64,000 bases of DNA, taken from contig NZ_RJLM01000001.1 in the NCBI RefSeq assembly GCF_004104355.1, positions 910,711 to 974,710 of the forward strand. The letters are read 5' to 3'. Every line of letters begins with the position of its first letter. The stretch's first letter is position 1. The position numbers and the translations under genes were made by a program. The notes under the pieces were generated by a model that saw only the letters and a list, made by a program, of their open reading frames with translations, had not been told where the DNA came from and did no database searches. Positions 43,189-53,854 of this stretch are shown piece by piece. Source of the DNA: Photobacterium chitinilyticum. Its GTDB lineage: Bacteria; Pseudomonadota; Gammaproteobacteria; Enterobacterales; Vibrionaceae.

Positions 43189-46100
43189 ATGTTCAAGAAG
43201 GGATTTTTTAAGTGGCTCGGAGATATTCTCTGTTCTAAATGGGCTATTTCGCTGCTGGGGCTATTAGCCATTTCGCTATTGATTTGGTTCGGTGGCCCGT
43301 TGGTTGCGGTGGCTGGATCTGAGCCATTGTCTAGCCCGGTATCAAGATTGACTGTTTTGCTTGTTCTTGCGCTATTGTGGGGAGCGATAAACATTGGCTC
43401 TCGAACGAAAAGTAAGAAACAGAATGAAAATGCTGTCAAAACTTTGTTAGATGGCGACAAGTCGAATAATGCAGATTCCGCATCTAAGAAAGAGATCGAT
43501 ACACTTCGCTCTCGAATTGTGCAGGCACTAGAAGTATTGAATAGCTCCTCGCTCGTTCGGGGACAAAGTGTTTATCAACTACCTTGGTATATCCTTATTG
43601 GTCCGCCTGGAACAGGTAAAACCACAGCACTCAATAATTCAGGCTTGGAGTTTCCATTAAAAGATAAATTGGGAAATGACCCACTAGCTGGTATTGGTGG
43701 CACTCGACACTGTGATTGGTGGTTTACCAACAAGGCTGTGCTGATAGATACCGCTGGTCGGTATACGACACAAGATAGCAATAGTGAGCAAGATTCGAGG
43801 GCTTGGCTTGGTTTTCTCGGCCTGTTAAAGAAATATCGTACTCGTCGGCCGATCAATGGCGCGATTGTGACAGTTAGCCTCGCTAGCTTGCTGACACAAA
43901 CTCGAACAGAGCGGACCCTTCATGCTCGTGCTATCAAACATCGAATTCAAGAGCTTCAAAATCAGCTTGGGATGCATTTCCCTGTATATGTGGTTTTGAC
44001 CAAGGCAGACTTAGTCGCCGGTTTTAGTGAATTTTTTTCTGATTTAAGTCATGAAGATCGTGAACAAGTGTGGGGCATGACCTTCCCTGAAAAAGCTGAT
44101 GATCCTGAGCGGGGTGTTGTTGCGCTGTTTAATCGTGAGTTTCACTGTATGCTCCGACGCCTTGTGGAAAGAATGAATACTCGCATGCAAAGCGTACGAG
44201 ATATAGATAAGCGGACACTGGTTTATGAATTCCCGAAACAGCTTAGGTCCCTTCAGGCGGCAGCCGATGATTTTCTCAAAGAGGTATTTACACCCAATAC
44301 GTTTGAGGAAGCGCCAATGCTGCGTGGCGTCTTTATTGCAAGTGCAACCCAGGAAGGTATGCCAATCGACCGGGTTGTGGCCGAAAACTCAGGGGGATTG
44401 GGTTTAGGTCAGATCCCCCTACAGCAGCCAGGTTCTGATACAAAAGGTTATTTCATCAAGCGCTTGTTTGAAGAAGTCATATTTCCTGAACAGTATCTTG
44501 GTACCGATAATCGAAATCATCAAAAACAGAACCTGTGGTTAAGACGCGGCGTACTAGCGTCATGTGTTGTCTCGATGTCAGTAGCCAGTGCTCTTTGGCT
44601 TAATAGTTATCGATGGAATAAAGCGCTTATCACTCAGGCCAGCGCCGCTGTTGATGAATACCAGCAACTTATTTCACCTGAACTGAGTGAGGACACTGAT
44701 GTAGTGACATTGGTACATGCGCTAGACCAGCTAAAGAATATTCCAGCTGGTTATAGCGAAAGGATGCTTGATGCTGATGAGGTTGAGCGTGTTGGTCTGT
44801 ATCAGGGAGATAAGATAGGGCAGCCAGCGAAAGCAGCCTACGAGCGTGGGTTGCAAGGATATTTTGCACCTTACCTAGTTAACTCTCTACAGCAAGAAAT
44901 GGCAACCAATGACAGTTATCTTGAATACCTTTACGAGACATTGAAAACGTACTTGATGTTGTTTGATGCTGAGCATTATGAAGAAGATCAGGTAACTAGC
45001 TGGTTCTCCGTTTTTTTTGAGCGAATGTTTCCGGGAGAAGTCAATATACCGCTTCGTCAATCTTTAATGGAGCATACAAAGAATGTACTTAAGAGTGGAA
45101 TCACGGGTGTTGGCGCTGATGACGATGCGATACAAACGGCAAGAAACATACTGACACAAATGCCGTTGTCTGAGCGAGCCTATCAGCGGTTGAAAATTGA
45201 ATATATCGATAGCCATGTACCTGATTTTAGATTGACTGATGTGCTGGGAGCTGAAAGCCACGGTATTTTCGAACGGCGTAGTGGTAAATCTCTCTCCGAG
45301 GGGATCTCTGGCCTATACACCTACAGTGGTTTTCATGGCATTTTTCAGCTTGAGAATAAGCGAATTGTTAAAAATCTTATGGAGGATAGCTGGGTATATG
45401 GTGATGAGCTATTACTTGGCGAGTCAGCTCGCAAACAGGTAACCCAATCTGTCAATGATAAATATTACCGAGACTATGTCTATGAGTGGACTCAGCTACT
45501 TGGTGATGTAAGGCTGAAATCTTATAGCAATGCAAAGGATGGACTGGCGCAGGCAAAAGTACTCGCTGGATCTGAGCAGCCGTTAGAAAGTTTGATTCTT
45601 GGTGTACAGAAACAACTTCGCCTAACGACATTACCCGTTAGTAAGAACGCCAAAGTTGCCGGAGCGATAGCTGGTAATGCTGCGAGTGTTGCGCTTGAGC
45701 AAAGAAAATCAAGAATTGCACGTTACCTGCCAAATGAGATGCCAGTTGTAGAGTTAGAGTTACCAGGTAAGGAAATAGAAAATAAGTTTTCTGAATTCTT
45801 GGCACTTAACGAAAACGATCTCAGTGCGCTAAACGAATCTTTAGTGTTATTGCATAATTATTTGGCAGAACTAAGAGCAACGGGCGATCGAGACAGTGCC
45901 GCTTATAAAAGTTTATTGAGGGGAGAGACCCAGGGTGACTTAAACAGTGCGTTAAGCCAAGTGAAAGATCACCTGCCATTGCCGTTTAATCAATGGGTTA
46001 ATCAGTTAGAACGCCAAACGAGGAAGCTGGCAAAGCAAGGTTCGAAAATACACCTTAATACAATTTGGCAAGATACTGTTGTTCGTGAATATAAGGCGGC

Positions 46101-46740
46101 TATAAAAGGGAAATATCCGTTTAGTAGTCGAGCGAGGAAGGAAGTCCGCCTGAAAGATTTCGGTCGATTCTTTGGCTACGGCGGTACGATGGATACATTT
46201 TTCACGGCTTATCTTGAGCCCTTTGTGGATACATCGAAGCGTAATTGGCGGTTTACAAAAAGTATTGGTGTGAGTAAGGCCTCGTTGCGTGCTTTTGAGC
46301 AAGCAAGGCGGATCCGGGATGTATTTTTTGAACCTGAAAGTCAGTTTCCAAGGGTCGAGTTTGGTATCGAGTCAGTGTATCTGGATCAGCATATCAGTAA
46401 CTTCAAGTTCGAACTTGGTGGTCAATCAATGATGTACCGCCACGGGCCTACGCGGGTTATGCAATTTACTTGGCCATGGAAGGGCGAGTCTTCAAAAGTC
46501 CGTTTGGTCTTTACGCCACCACAGTCAGGCCATTCGATTACTAAGAATTATGCTGGCAGCTGGGGGCTATTCAGAATGCTGGATGAGGCAGCAAGGCACC
46601 GAAGCAAAACCCGTAAAGATCATCTCGTGAAGGTTGAAGTCAAAGGAAATAGAGCTGAGCTTCAATTATTGCCGAGTAGCGTGGCCCATCCATTTTGGTT
46701 AAAAGATCTTGAGAGGTTTTCGTGCCCGATGAAACTGTAA
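43189..46740 (+). CDS. tssM: T6SS membrane core protein TssM
   Basis: This 1183-residue IcmF-family protein has two N-terminal membrane helices (near 16-40 and 48-66), a cytoplasmic NTPase-like domain with Walker A GPPGTGKTT (about 139) and DTAGRY, a third helix near 462 and a large periplasmic domain. It binds TssJ and TssL. Its last 19 nt overlap tagF. Confidence 0.95.
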   Translation: MFKKGFFKWLGDILCSKWAISLLGLLAISLLIWFGGPLVAVAGSEPLSSPVSRLTVLLVLALLWGAINIGSRTKSKKQNENAVKTLLDGDKSNNADSASKKEIDTLRSRIVQALEVLNSSSLVRGQSVYQLPWYILIGPPGTGKTTALNNSGLEFPLKDKLGNDPLAGIGGTRHCDWWFTNKAVLIDTAGRYTTQDSNSEQDSRAWLGFLGLLKKYRTRRPINGAIVTVSLASLLTQTRTERTLHARAIKHRIQELQNQLGMHFPVYVVLTKADLVAGFSEFFSDLSHEDREQVWGMTFPEKADDPERGVVALFNREFHCMLRRLVERMNTRMQSVRDIDKRTLVYEFPKQLRSLQAAADDFLKEVFTPNTFEEAPMLRGVFIASATQEGMPIDRVVAENSGGLGLGQIPLQQPGSDTKGYFIKRLFEEVIFPEQYLGTDNRNHQKQNLWLRRGVLASCVVSMSVASALWLNSYRWNKALITQASAAVDEYQQLISPELSEDTDVVTLVHALDQLKNIPAGYSERMLDADEVERVGLYQGDKIGQPAKAAYERGLQGYFAPYLVNSLQQEMATNDSYLEYLYETLKTYLMLFDAEHYEEDQVTSWFSVFFERMFPGEVNIPLRQSLMEHTKNVLKSGITGVGADDDAIQTARNILTQMPLSERAYQRLKIEYIDSHVPDFRLTDVLGAESHGIFERRSGKSLSEGISGLYTYSGFHGIFQLENKRIVKNLMEDSWVYGDELLLGESARKQVTQSVNDKYYRDYVYEWTQLLGDVRLKSYSNAKDGLAQAKVLAGSEQPLESLILGVQKQLRLTTLPVSKNAKVAGAIAGNAASVALEQRKSRIARYLPNEMPVVELELPGKEIENKFSEFLALNENDLSALNESLVLLHNYLAELRATGDRDSAAYKSLLRGETQGDLNSALSQVKDHLPLPFNQWVNQLERQTRKLAKQGSKIHLNTIWQDTVVREYKAAIKGKYPFSSRARKEVRLKDFGRFFGYGGTMDTFFTAYLEPFVDTSKRNWRFTKSIGVSKASLRAFEQARRIRDVFFEPESQFPRVEFGIESVYLDQHISNFKFELGGQSMMYRHGPTRVMQFTWPWKGESSKVRLVFTPPQSGHSITKNYAGSWGLFRMLDEAARHRSKTRKDHLVKVEVKGNRAELQLLPSSVAHPFWLKDLERFSCPMKL

Positions 46741-47414
46741 AGCCCTCACTTGGGTATTTTGGCAAGGTTCCCGAGCGAGGAGACTTCATACAAGATCAAA
46801 TCTCGCCTGATTTTGTTAAACCTTGGAATGAATGGCTCCAGGCAACCCTTGCAGTTAGTCGTGAGCAGCTCGGAGAAGAGTGGCTTGATTATTATTTGAC
46901 GAGTCCGGTGTGGCATTTCTCTTTGTCAGCGGGGGTGTGCGGTGATAGCGGGATGGTTGGCACGTTCATGCCAAGCATTGACCAAGTCGGGCGGCATTTC
47001 TATTTTACCGTGGCGGCAGAAGTGGATAGGCCTGCTGTGTGTTATTGGCTTCGACAGCAGTGGAGCCAAAATACAGAAGATCATGTTTTGAAACTATTAG
47101 ATGAACCGATCGATCTAAAGCAATGGATTTCAACGTTAAATACGGCCGACGGGTTTCTTGAAGAGAAGCCTGAACGCCCTGTAATAATGATAGATACGAG
47201 TAATAGTGAGCAGTTGGTATTGCTGGGTGGACAAGATTTTCATTCAGATCACTTGCAGCATAAGGCTTTCCGGGAAAAATTTGATCGTTATTGTATCTGG
47301 TGGACCTCCGGCTCTGAGCAGATACCTGAATGTACGCTGGTGACAAAAGGCTTGCCATTAGTCAGTCAGTTTTCGGCCATGTTAGATGGCAACTGGGAGC
47401 AATGGGGATGGTAA
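46722..47414 (+). CDS. tagF: T6SS-associated TagF
   Basis: This 230-residue protein (GTG start after GAGAGG) has the TagF domain: GYFGKVPERGDFIQDQIS near the start and VCGDSGMVGTFMPSIDQVGRHF. TagF represses T6SS assembly post-translationally, alongside the kinase-phosphatase pathway in P. aeruginosa. It overlaps tssM upstream and pppA downstream. Confidence 0.9.
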   Translation: MPDETVKPSLGYFGKVPERGDFIQDQISPDFVKPWNEWLQATLAVSREQLGEEWLDYYLTSPVWHFSLSAGVCGDSGMVGTFMPSIDQVGRHFYFTVAAEVDRPAVCYWLRQQWSQNTEDHVLKLLDEPIDLKQWISTLNTADGFLEEKPERPVIMIDTSNSEQLVLLGGQDFHSDHLQHKAFREKFDRYCIWWTSGSEQIPECTLVTKGLPLVSQFSAMLDGNWEQWGW

Positions 47415-48223
47415 TGAAATCAAAAGAATCAAACTGGCGTTTTTTTTCGTTTGCACAAACCCATGCCGGTAAGGTACGGCCTTATAACGAAGATGCTTAT
47501 TTGGAGTGCACAGTTGAAGGTGTCTGGGTTGTTGCCGACGGTATGGGGGGGCATAAAGCTGGTGATGTTGCCAGCAGGATGTTGGTCGATACTGTGCAGC
47601 AGTTCGTCAAAGAGTTACCTCGGGAGTCACTAGGTATTGATTACATGCGAAAAGCACTTGATGAAGCAAACAGCAGAATCTTTGACTATTCGCAACGTTA
47701 TCTTCAGGGCGAAACGATTGGGACAACAGCCGTTCTGCTATTTGTTCAAGATGGGCGATATCATTGCCTGTGGGTGGGAGATAGTCGTTTGTACTTGCAG
47801 CGAAATCAACAGTTAGTGCAAAAAACTAGAGATCATAGCCAGGTTATGGATATGGTCGAGCAGGGCTTAATTCGAGCATATGAAACAGAAAATCACCCTA
47901 TGGCAAATGTGATCACTCGGGCTATTGGTGTTGGCCCTGATATCGTGATTGACCAAATTTCCGGGGAGTTGGTATGGGGAGATCAGTTTCTGCTCTGTAC
48001 TGACGGGCTAACTAAAGAGTTACCAGATGCTCATATGGCGCACTGCATGCAATCGAACATAATTTCAGATTCTGGCTTGGCTTTAATGCATTCCGCACTC
48101 GTGAGAGGAGCCTCAGACAATGTGACTTGTGTATTAGTTCGAGCCACTAATACAGGGGGGGATAACCAGCAAGGAACAGAGAGTGATGATACCGTTCCTC
48201 TGTTTAACTACGCTAGGCAATAA
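47414..48223 (+). CDS. pppA: PP2C phosphatase PppA
   Basis: This 269-residue PPM/PP2C-type phosphatase has KVRPYNEDAYLE, VVADGMGGHKAGDVASRM, TTAVLLFVQDGRYHCLWVGDSR and DGLTKELPD, the metal-binding aspartates. It dephosphorylates the FHA protein, opposing PpkA. Its ATG overlaps the tagF stop (TAATG). Confidence 0.92.
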   Translation: MKSKESNWRFFSFAQTHAGKVRPYNEDAYLECTVEGVWVVADGMGGHKAGDVASRMLVDTVQQFVKELPRESLGIDYMRKALDEANSRIFDYSQRYLQGETIGTTAVLLFVQDGRYHCLWVGDSRLYLQRNQQLVQKTRDHSQVMDMVEQGLIRAYETENHPMANVITRAIGVGPDIVIDQISGELVWGDQFLLCTDGLTKELPDAHMAHCMQSNIISDSGLALMHSALVRGASDNVTCVLVRATNTGGDNQQGTESDDTVPLFNYARQ

Positions 48224-48267
48224 ATAAAAACATCCCAATACTGTTTATACATAATCACAGGTTAATC

Positions 48268-49362
48268 ATGGACGATGAGTTAATTGATTTTGATGCATTA
48301 AAAGCACCAATATTAGAATTTCAACCAACGGGAGAAGATCCGCGCACCGATACTTCTCCTAATTCACCTTATTTCTTACTTAAAGATGTGAGAAATAAAG
48401 CGCGAGCAGCAGAGAGAAATGCATTGGTCGATAATGAACCATTGCTTAATTATGCTTATCAATGGCGTGACATATTAGAACAAGTTCCAGAATTATTGAT
48501 CTCACAATGCAAGGACCTAGAATTTACTGCTTGGTTAATTGAAGCTTTGGCGAGAAATTATGGTTTTCGAGGCCTGATGACTGGTTTTAGAACCGCAGCA
48601 GTATTGATCGACGAATTCTGGCAGGATTTATATCCGATGCCAGATGAAGATGGGGTGGAAACGCGCATTGCACCCCTTGTGGGTTTGAATGGGGTTGAAG
48701 GTGAAGGCACCTTGTTAATGCCGATAGCTTGTATACCAATAACCGAACATAATGGTGAGAAAGCTTATTCTTTGTGGGAGTATGAACAAGCCCTAGAAAT
48801 AGACCGTTTGGATGAAGACAAGAAAAAGCAGCGTATTAATGCGGGTGGAATTGAACTAGAAAAAGTACTTGATGCGGTTCATTCTTCTAAGTCGGAATTT
48901 TATCAAAAGCTGTATCAAGAGATTCAACAGAGTATTCAAGCCTATGATACCTTAGTAGATTTAATGGACAGCGCATGTGGTGTTCTTTTACCGACGACTC
49001 AAATTTCCAAAAGATTGCAGGCCTGCTTAGATGCTGTTGCTTACTTAGCGGATGATAAGTTGCAAGAACCAATGCTTGAAGAAGTGAAAATATTACCAAG
49101 CGGAAATATGGCGGATGAGAAGGAAGCGTCAGTACTTTTTAAGCAGTTAAGCTCGCGCAAAGAAGCGATTAAGAACTTAATGGAAATAGCCGACTTCTTT
49201 AAAAAAACAGAGCCCCATTCTCCCATGGCATACGCAATTGACCAGGTAGTGCGTTGGAGTGATATGGCATTACCCGATTTATTAGAAGAGCTTATATCGG
49301 ACGGTGAAGCGAGAAAAGGGTATTTCCAGCTTGTCGGAATATCGTTGGAAAATAAAGAGTAA
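48268..49362 (+). CDS. tssA: T6SS protein TssA
   Basis: This 364-residue protein has the ImpA N-terminal domain (PNSPYFLLKDVRNKARAAER, LEALARNYGFRGLMTGF) and a helical C-terminal part. TssA primes sheath and tube polymerisation or caps the distal end. Located just before tssB. Confidence 0.85.
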   Translation: MDDELIDFDALKAPILEFQPTGEDPRTDTSPNSPYFLLKDVRNKARAAERNALVDNEPLLNYAYQWRDILEQVPELLISQCKDLEFTAWLIEALARNYGFRGLMTGFRTAAVLIDEFWQDLYPMPDEDGVETRIAPLVGLNGVEGEGTLLMPIACIPITEHNGEKAYSLWEYEQALEIDRLDEDKKKQRINAGGIELEKVLDAVHSSKSEFYQKLYQEIQQSIQAYDTLVDLMDSACGVLLPTTQISKRLQACLDAVAYLADDKLQEPMLEEVKILPSGNMADEKEASVLFKQLSSRKEAIKNLMEIADFFKKTEPHSPMAYAIDQVVRWSDMALPDLLEELISDGEARKGYFQLVGISLENKE

Positions 49363-49424
49363 CAATTAACATCCTATAATGAGGATGAATTATCCTGGTT
49401 TGAATTAATAAAATGGAGAATAGT

Positions 49425-49934
49425 ATGGGAAGTATCCACGGGAAATTATCACAGGTACGTAAACCAAGGGTGCATATTACCTATGATGTTGAAACTGAAG
49501 GGTCGAGTGTTAAAAAAGAGCTTGCCTTCGTTATCGGTGTAATGGGTGATTTCGCCGGACAAAATGTTGACAGTTTAAAGCCACTTAAAAATCGTCGGTT
49601 TATTCAGATTGATAGGGATAATTTTGATGATGTTATAAATCGAATGAATCCGAAACTGAAATTTAAAGTTGATAATAAATTAGTTGATGATAATACCCAG
49701 CTGGATGTGTCTCTTAAGTTTTCATCAATGGCGGATTTTGAACCTGCCGCTATTGTTAATCAAGTAGAACCATTACGAAAGTTGATGGAGACACGCAATA
49801 AGCTTCGGGATCTTATGACAAAAGTTGATCGCTCCGAAGATCTGGAGAATCTGCTAGAGACGGTTTTAAACAATACCAATGATTTACAGAAGTTATCGGA
49901 TGAATTAAATCAAGGTACAAAGGAGAAAAAATAA
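49425..49934 (+). CDS. tssB: T6SS sheath small subunit TssB
   Basis: This 169-residue VipA homologue ([16 protein letters not shown] ... [11 protein letters not shown]-like region, then ...[20 protein letters not shown]) pairs with TssC to build the contractile sheath. The ATG at 49425 follows GGAG by 7 nt; an ATG 12 nt upstream is possible. Confidence 0.95.
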   Translation: MGSIHGKLSQVRKPRVHITYDVETEGSSVKKELAFVIGVMGDFAGQNVDSLKPLKNRRFIQIDRDNFDDVINRMNPKLKFKVDNKLVDDNTQLDVSLKFSSMADFEPAAIVNQVEPLRKLMETRNKLRDLMTKVDRSEDLENLLETVLNNTNDLQKLSDELNQGTKEKK

Positions 49935-51424
49935 TGAATATGCAAACTTCTGAGACCCTTGATGCAGCAACCGAAGAAAATACTGGTTCACTATTGGAGC
50001 AGGCTATTTTTGCTACTAAGCAAACTGAAAGCTCACGTGCCGAAGAGTTGTTACGTACATTAACCGAAGAGGCTCTAAAAGGAACGGTGAGTTGGAATAA
50101 GAACCTTACGGTGACTTTTAGAGAAGCTATAGCGGCTTTGGATAAGGCTATTTCAATTCAACTTGCGGAAATCATGCACTATGAACAATTCCAGAAATTA
50201 GAAGGTAGTTGGCGCGGAGTTAATCACCTTGTGATGAATACAGATACCGGTCAAACTTTGAAGATCCGAATGCTCAATATGACTAAAAAAGATCTGCATA
50301 AGGATCTGAGTAAAGCGGTCGAGTTTGATCAAAGCCAAGTATTTAAAAAAGTCTATGAAGCCGAGTTTGGTACACCGGGCGGAGAGCCGTATGGTGCACT
50401 CATCGGTGACTATGAGTTTACCAACCATCCGGAAGATATCGAAACCCTTAGCTTGATGTCGAATGTGGCAGCCGCAGGTTTCTCGCCGTTTTTATCAGCC
50501 GCCTCTCCGGCGTTATTTGGCTTTGATGATTGGGCCGAGTTAAGTAAGCCTCGTGATTTGGAGAAGGTCTTTGAATCGATAGAGTACACTAAGTGGCGTT
50601 CATTTAGAGAAAGTGAGGACTCTCGTTTTGTTACTCTAACTATGCCACGAGTTTTGGCTCGTATGCCTTACGGTAAAAACTCATTGCAGACCGAAGCATT
50701 CCGTTATGAGGAATTCAGTGTTGACGCTGCATCTGGACTTGCGATAAATGTCGATCATGAAGATTACTGCTGGATGAACTCCTCGTATGTACTTGGCTCA
50801 AGATTAACCGATGCATTTTCCAAATACGGTTTCTGTACTGCGATTCGTGGTGCAGAAGGTGGTGGTCGTGTAGATAACTTAGCATCACATGTTTTTGTCA
50901 GTGATGATGGTGATCCAGATTTAAAATGCCCAACTGAAATCGGAATTACTGATCGTCGAGAAGCAGAACTGGGTAAATTGGGCTTCTTGCCCTTATGCCA
51001 TTATAAAAATACCAATTATGCAGTGTTCTTCGGTGCGCAAACTTGCCAAAAACCTAAAATCCATGATGAGCCAGATGCAACTGCGAATGCGGCAATTTCC
51101 TCCCGCTTGCCTTACATGATGGCCACCTCACGCTTTGCACATTATCTTAAGGTAATGGCTCGTGACAAAATAGGCAGTTTTGTGGAGGCTGATGATGTTG
51201 AAGCTTGGTTAAATCGTTGGATCATGTCGTATGTGAATTCGTCAGAGGGAGGAGGGCAGGAAATCAGAGCCAAGTACCCATTAGCGGCTGCGAAAGTTCA
51301 TGTTAAAGAGATTCCTGGCCAGCCTGGGGCCTATAATGCGATTGCATGGCTTCGCCCTTGGTTGCAGATGGAAGAGCTGACATCGTCATTGCGTTTGGTT
51401 GCAAAAATTCCAGAAATTGGTTGA
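49934..51424 (+). CDS. tssC: T6SS sheath large subunit TssC
   Basis: This 496-residue VipB homologue has [47 protein letters not shown]- and [15 protein letters not shown]. It forms the outer sheath with TssB and couples to it by TAATG overlap. Confidence 0.96.
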   Translation: MNMQTSETLDAATEENTGSLLEQAIFATKQTESSRAEELLRTLTEEALKGTVSWNKNLTVTFREAIAALDKAISIQLAEIMHYEQFQKLEGSWRGVNHLVMNTDTGQTLKIRMLNMTKKDLHKDLSKAVEFDQSQVFKKVYEAEFGTPGGEPYGALIGDYEFTNHPEDIETLSLMSNVAAAGFSPFLSAASPALFGFDDWAELSKPRDLEKVFESIEYTKWRSFRESEDSRFVTLTMPRVLARMPYGKNSLQTEAFRYEEFSVDAASGLAINVDHEDYCWMNSSYVLGSRLTDAFSKYGFCTAIRGAEGGGRVDNLASHVFVSDDGDPDLKCPTEIGITDRREAELGKLGFLPLCHYKNTNYAVFFGAQTCQKPKIHDEPDATANAAISSRLPYMMATSRFAHYLKVMARDKIGSFVEADDVEAWLNRWIMSYVNSSEGGGQEIRAKYPLAAAKVHVKEIPGQPGAYNAIAWLRPWLQMEELTSSLRLVAKIPEIG

Positions 51425-51484
51425 TAGGAAAATTTCAGAAAGTTGGCGGTAGGCTAACTTTCTATTCTTTAGGATTTTGGATTG

Positions 51485-53017
51485 ATGCAATCAACACTTC
51501 GTTTTATAGATACCGAACAGTTAGATTCAGGCATTAACACTAATGCTGCTGATTCAGCATGGTATGCCCAAACAGATCTTATTGAGCAATTTCTGAGTAA
51601 TAGTGATGACTATTGGGCATTACGAATTTGGCTTGAAAAAGACAATAACGACTTTTGTCAGTCTTCATATGTCCGCGAGAGTGTTCGCCTTGTATTGTTA
51701 CGTTCCATTAAAGCACTTGATGACAGAATTAATGATCAAGTCAATGCAATTATCCATCATGATGTGTTTCAAAAGTTGGAGGCAAGTTGGCGCGGGTTAT
51801 GTTATTTAACTGATCAATTGGCTATATTCGATAGTGAGCAGAGTTGTAAAATCAAGATATTGAATCTTACATGGAAAGAATTGAATCGCGATATTAACCG
51901 TTCGATTGAATTTGATCAGAGTGAATTTTTTAAGTTGATTTATAATAATGAATTCAACATGCCTGGTGGTGAGCCTTTTGGTTTGTTGATTGGTGACTAC
52001 AAAATATCGCATAAACCAACATCAGGCCTTCCATTTAATGGTGTTGACACGTTAAGAGGTATTTGCCAGACAGCGGCTGCATCTTTTGCCCCTTTTATTA
52101 CAGCGGCAGAGCCATCATTGTTTGGTGTTGATTATTATTCTGAACTTGCAAATGTAGCAGATATTCAATCACAATTTTCGCAAGTGGATTATCAAAGTTG
52201 GCAAAGATTAAGAGAAATGGAAGATGCCCGTTTTTTAGGGCTGACGATTCCACATATTTTGATGCGCGAACCTTACAAACAAAATGGTTCACGTAAAGAA
52301 GGATTTTATTTCGAAGAGAAAATTGTTGATTCTCAGTCAGATCATCTGTGGGGGAATGGCGCTTATGGATTTGCCGCTGTGGCCTTAAAAGCATTTACAG
52401 CGTCCGGTTGGTTTAGCCAGATCCGTGGTCAAGAGCCAGGACAGTATAAAAGAGGACTGCTTTTTAATATTCCGACCTGTGGCTTTAGTTCTACAAGGCG
52501 AATTCAGCAGAGCAAACCCTCTGTTGATTTACAGGTTGGAGATCGGCTGGAAAAACAGCTTTCTGATTGCGGATTTATTCCGGTTTCGCCAGTTCCACAT
52601 ACTGAAAACTTGGTTTTTTTAAGTAATTCATCGGTGAATCAGCCAGAGAACCATGAATTGGAGGGAGTGCAAGTTAATGCACGAATATCATCAATGTTGC
52701 AATACGTAATGTGTGTGTCAAGGTTTGCACATTATATCAAGGTGATGGGACGAGATAGGCTGGGAGGATTTTCAACTGCAGAAAGCCTGGAAAGAGAATT
52801 TCAGCAATGGCTGTTAAATTACACAATGTCTTCTGATGGTGTCTCGGATGAAATGTCCTCTCGTTATCCATTGAATGAAGCACGCATTCAAATAAAGGAA
52901 AAATCCGGGCAACCAGGGCATTATTATTCGGTTATTCATCTTCGGCCACATTTTCAATTAGACCAAATGGTTTCAACTATTCGTTTGATAACTGAGCTTT
53001 CTCCTAAATTAAGTTAA
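51485..53017 (+). CDS. second TssC paralogue
   Basis: This 510-residue protein has the same layout as TssC, including LEASWRGLCYLTDQ, SIEFDQSEFFKLIYNNEF, GGEPFGLLIGDYKIS and RFAHYIKVMGRDRLG, but is clearly diverged. No second TssB accompanies it. It may form part of a mixed sheath, or modify sheath or baseplate; such extra TssC genes occur in some T6SS loci. It sits 60 bp after tssC and 17 bp before tagJ. Confidence 0.85.
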   Translation: MQSTLRFIDTEQLDSGINTNAADSAWYAQTDLIEQFLSNSDDYWALRIWLEKDNNDFCQSSYVRESVRLVLLRSIKALDDRINDQVNAIIHHDVFQKLEASWRGLCYLTDQLAIFDSEQSCKIKILNLTWKELNRDINRSIEFDQSEFFKLIYNNEFNMPGGEPFGLLIGDYKISHKPTSGLPFNGVDTLRGICQTAAASFAPFITAAEPSLFGVDYYSELANVADIQSQFSQVDYQSWQRLREMEDARFLGLTIPHILMREPYKQNGSRKEGFYFEEKIVDSQSDHLWGNGAYGFAAVALKAFTASGWFSQIRGQEPGQYKRGLLFNIPTCGFSSTRRIQQSKPSVDLQVGDRLEKQLSDCGFIPVSPVPHTENLVFLSNSSVNQPENHELEGVQVNARISSMLQYVMCVSRFAHYIKVMGRDRLGGFSTAESLEREFQQWLLNYTMSSDGVSDEMSSRYPLNEARIQIKEKSGQPGHYYSVIHLRPHFQLDQMVSTIRLITELSPKLS

Positions 53018-53033
53018 TAAGAGTGAAACATAT

Positions 53034-53834
53034 ATGAAAAATCTAAATGATTTGCTTCAACAGGCAAAGTTAGTGGAAGCTATCGAATATCTCGCGAGTC
53101 AATTGCAGGAAAGGCCAAAGGATGTGGATTTACGTAGCCGCTTTGTTGAAGTGTTGTGTATTCATGGGCAGTTAGAGAAAGCTGATAAGCAGCTAAATGT
53201 GCTCGTAAAACAGAACCCTGAGTATCTTGTTGGCGTAAACAATGTAAGGCAGTTGATCAGGGCTGCTCAAGCGCGATTAGACTTTAAAAATGGTGCTGCA
53301 ACTGCCTCACTGGTAAAGGAGGCCGATGAATCGTTTGCTGCTTTGGTTAAATTGCGATTGGCGGTGAATGAGAATGATGATCGATTGTTAGTTGAAAGTG
53401 CGAGGCAATTAGAAGAAGCCCGCAATGATGTTGCAATAGTTATCAATGAGATAGAACGCGAAAGGCTGCGTGACTTAGACGATACATTAGCTGGTTACCT
53501 CGAAGTCTTTGGAACTAATGGTCAATATTATTTAGTACCGTTTGACGCATTGATTAGCTTGGAGCTTAAGCCTGTCACCTCTTTGATTGAGCAAATTTGG
53601 CGCAAGGTCGAAATTGATATCGAAGGTGGATTGAGCGGTGAAGCTTTTGTTCCGATGACTTATATAGCCAGTAATACTGATGCACAAAAACTGGGCAAAG
53701 AAACGGATTGGCTGACAGTGAATGATACCGATGTTTGTGTTGGTGTCGGTCAGAAAATGTTTTTGTTTGGTGATGATGCGTTGGCTCTTTCTCAGATAAA
53801 TCACCTGCACACTACAGATGTAGCTCTGGTGTAA
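53034..53834 (+). CDS. tagJ: T6SS accessory protein TagJ/ImpE
   Basis: This 266-residue protein has N-terminal helical repeats (LVEAIEYLASQLQERPKDVDLRSRFVEVL) and an ImpE/TagJ C-terminal domain. TagJ binds the TssB N-terminus and affects ClpV-driven sheath recycling. Confidence 0.85.
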   Translation: MKNLNDLLQQAKLVEAIEYLASQLQERPKDVDLRSRFVEVLCIHGQLEKADKQLNVLVKQNPEYLVGVNNVRQLIRAAQARLDFKNGAATASLVKEADESFAALVKLRLAVNENDDRLLVESARQLEEARNDVAIVINEIERERLRDLDDTLAGYLEVFGTNGQYYLVPFDALISLELKPVTSLIEQIWRKVEIDIEGGLSGEAFVPMTYIASNTDAQKLGKETDWLTVNDTDVCVGVGQKMFLFGDDALALSQINHLHTTDVALV

Positions 53835-53854
53835 ATTTGAGGAAGTAAGGAGCC

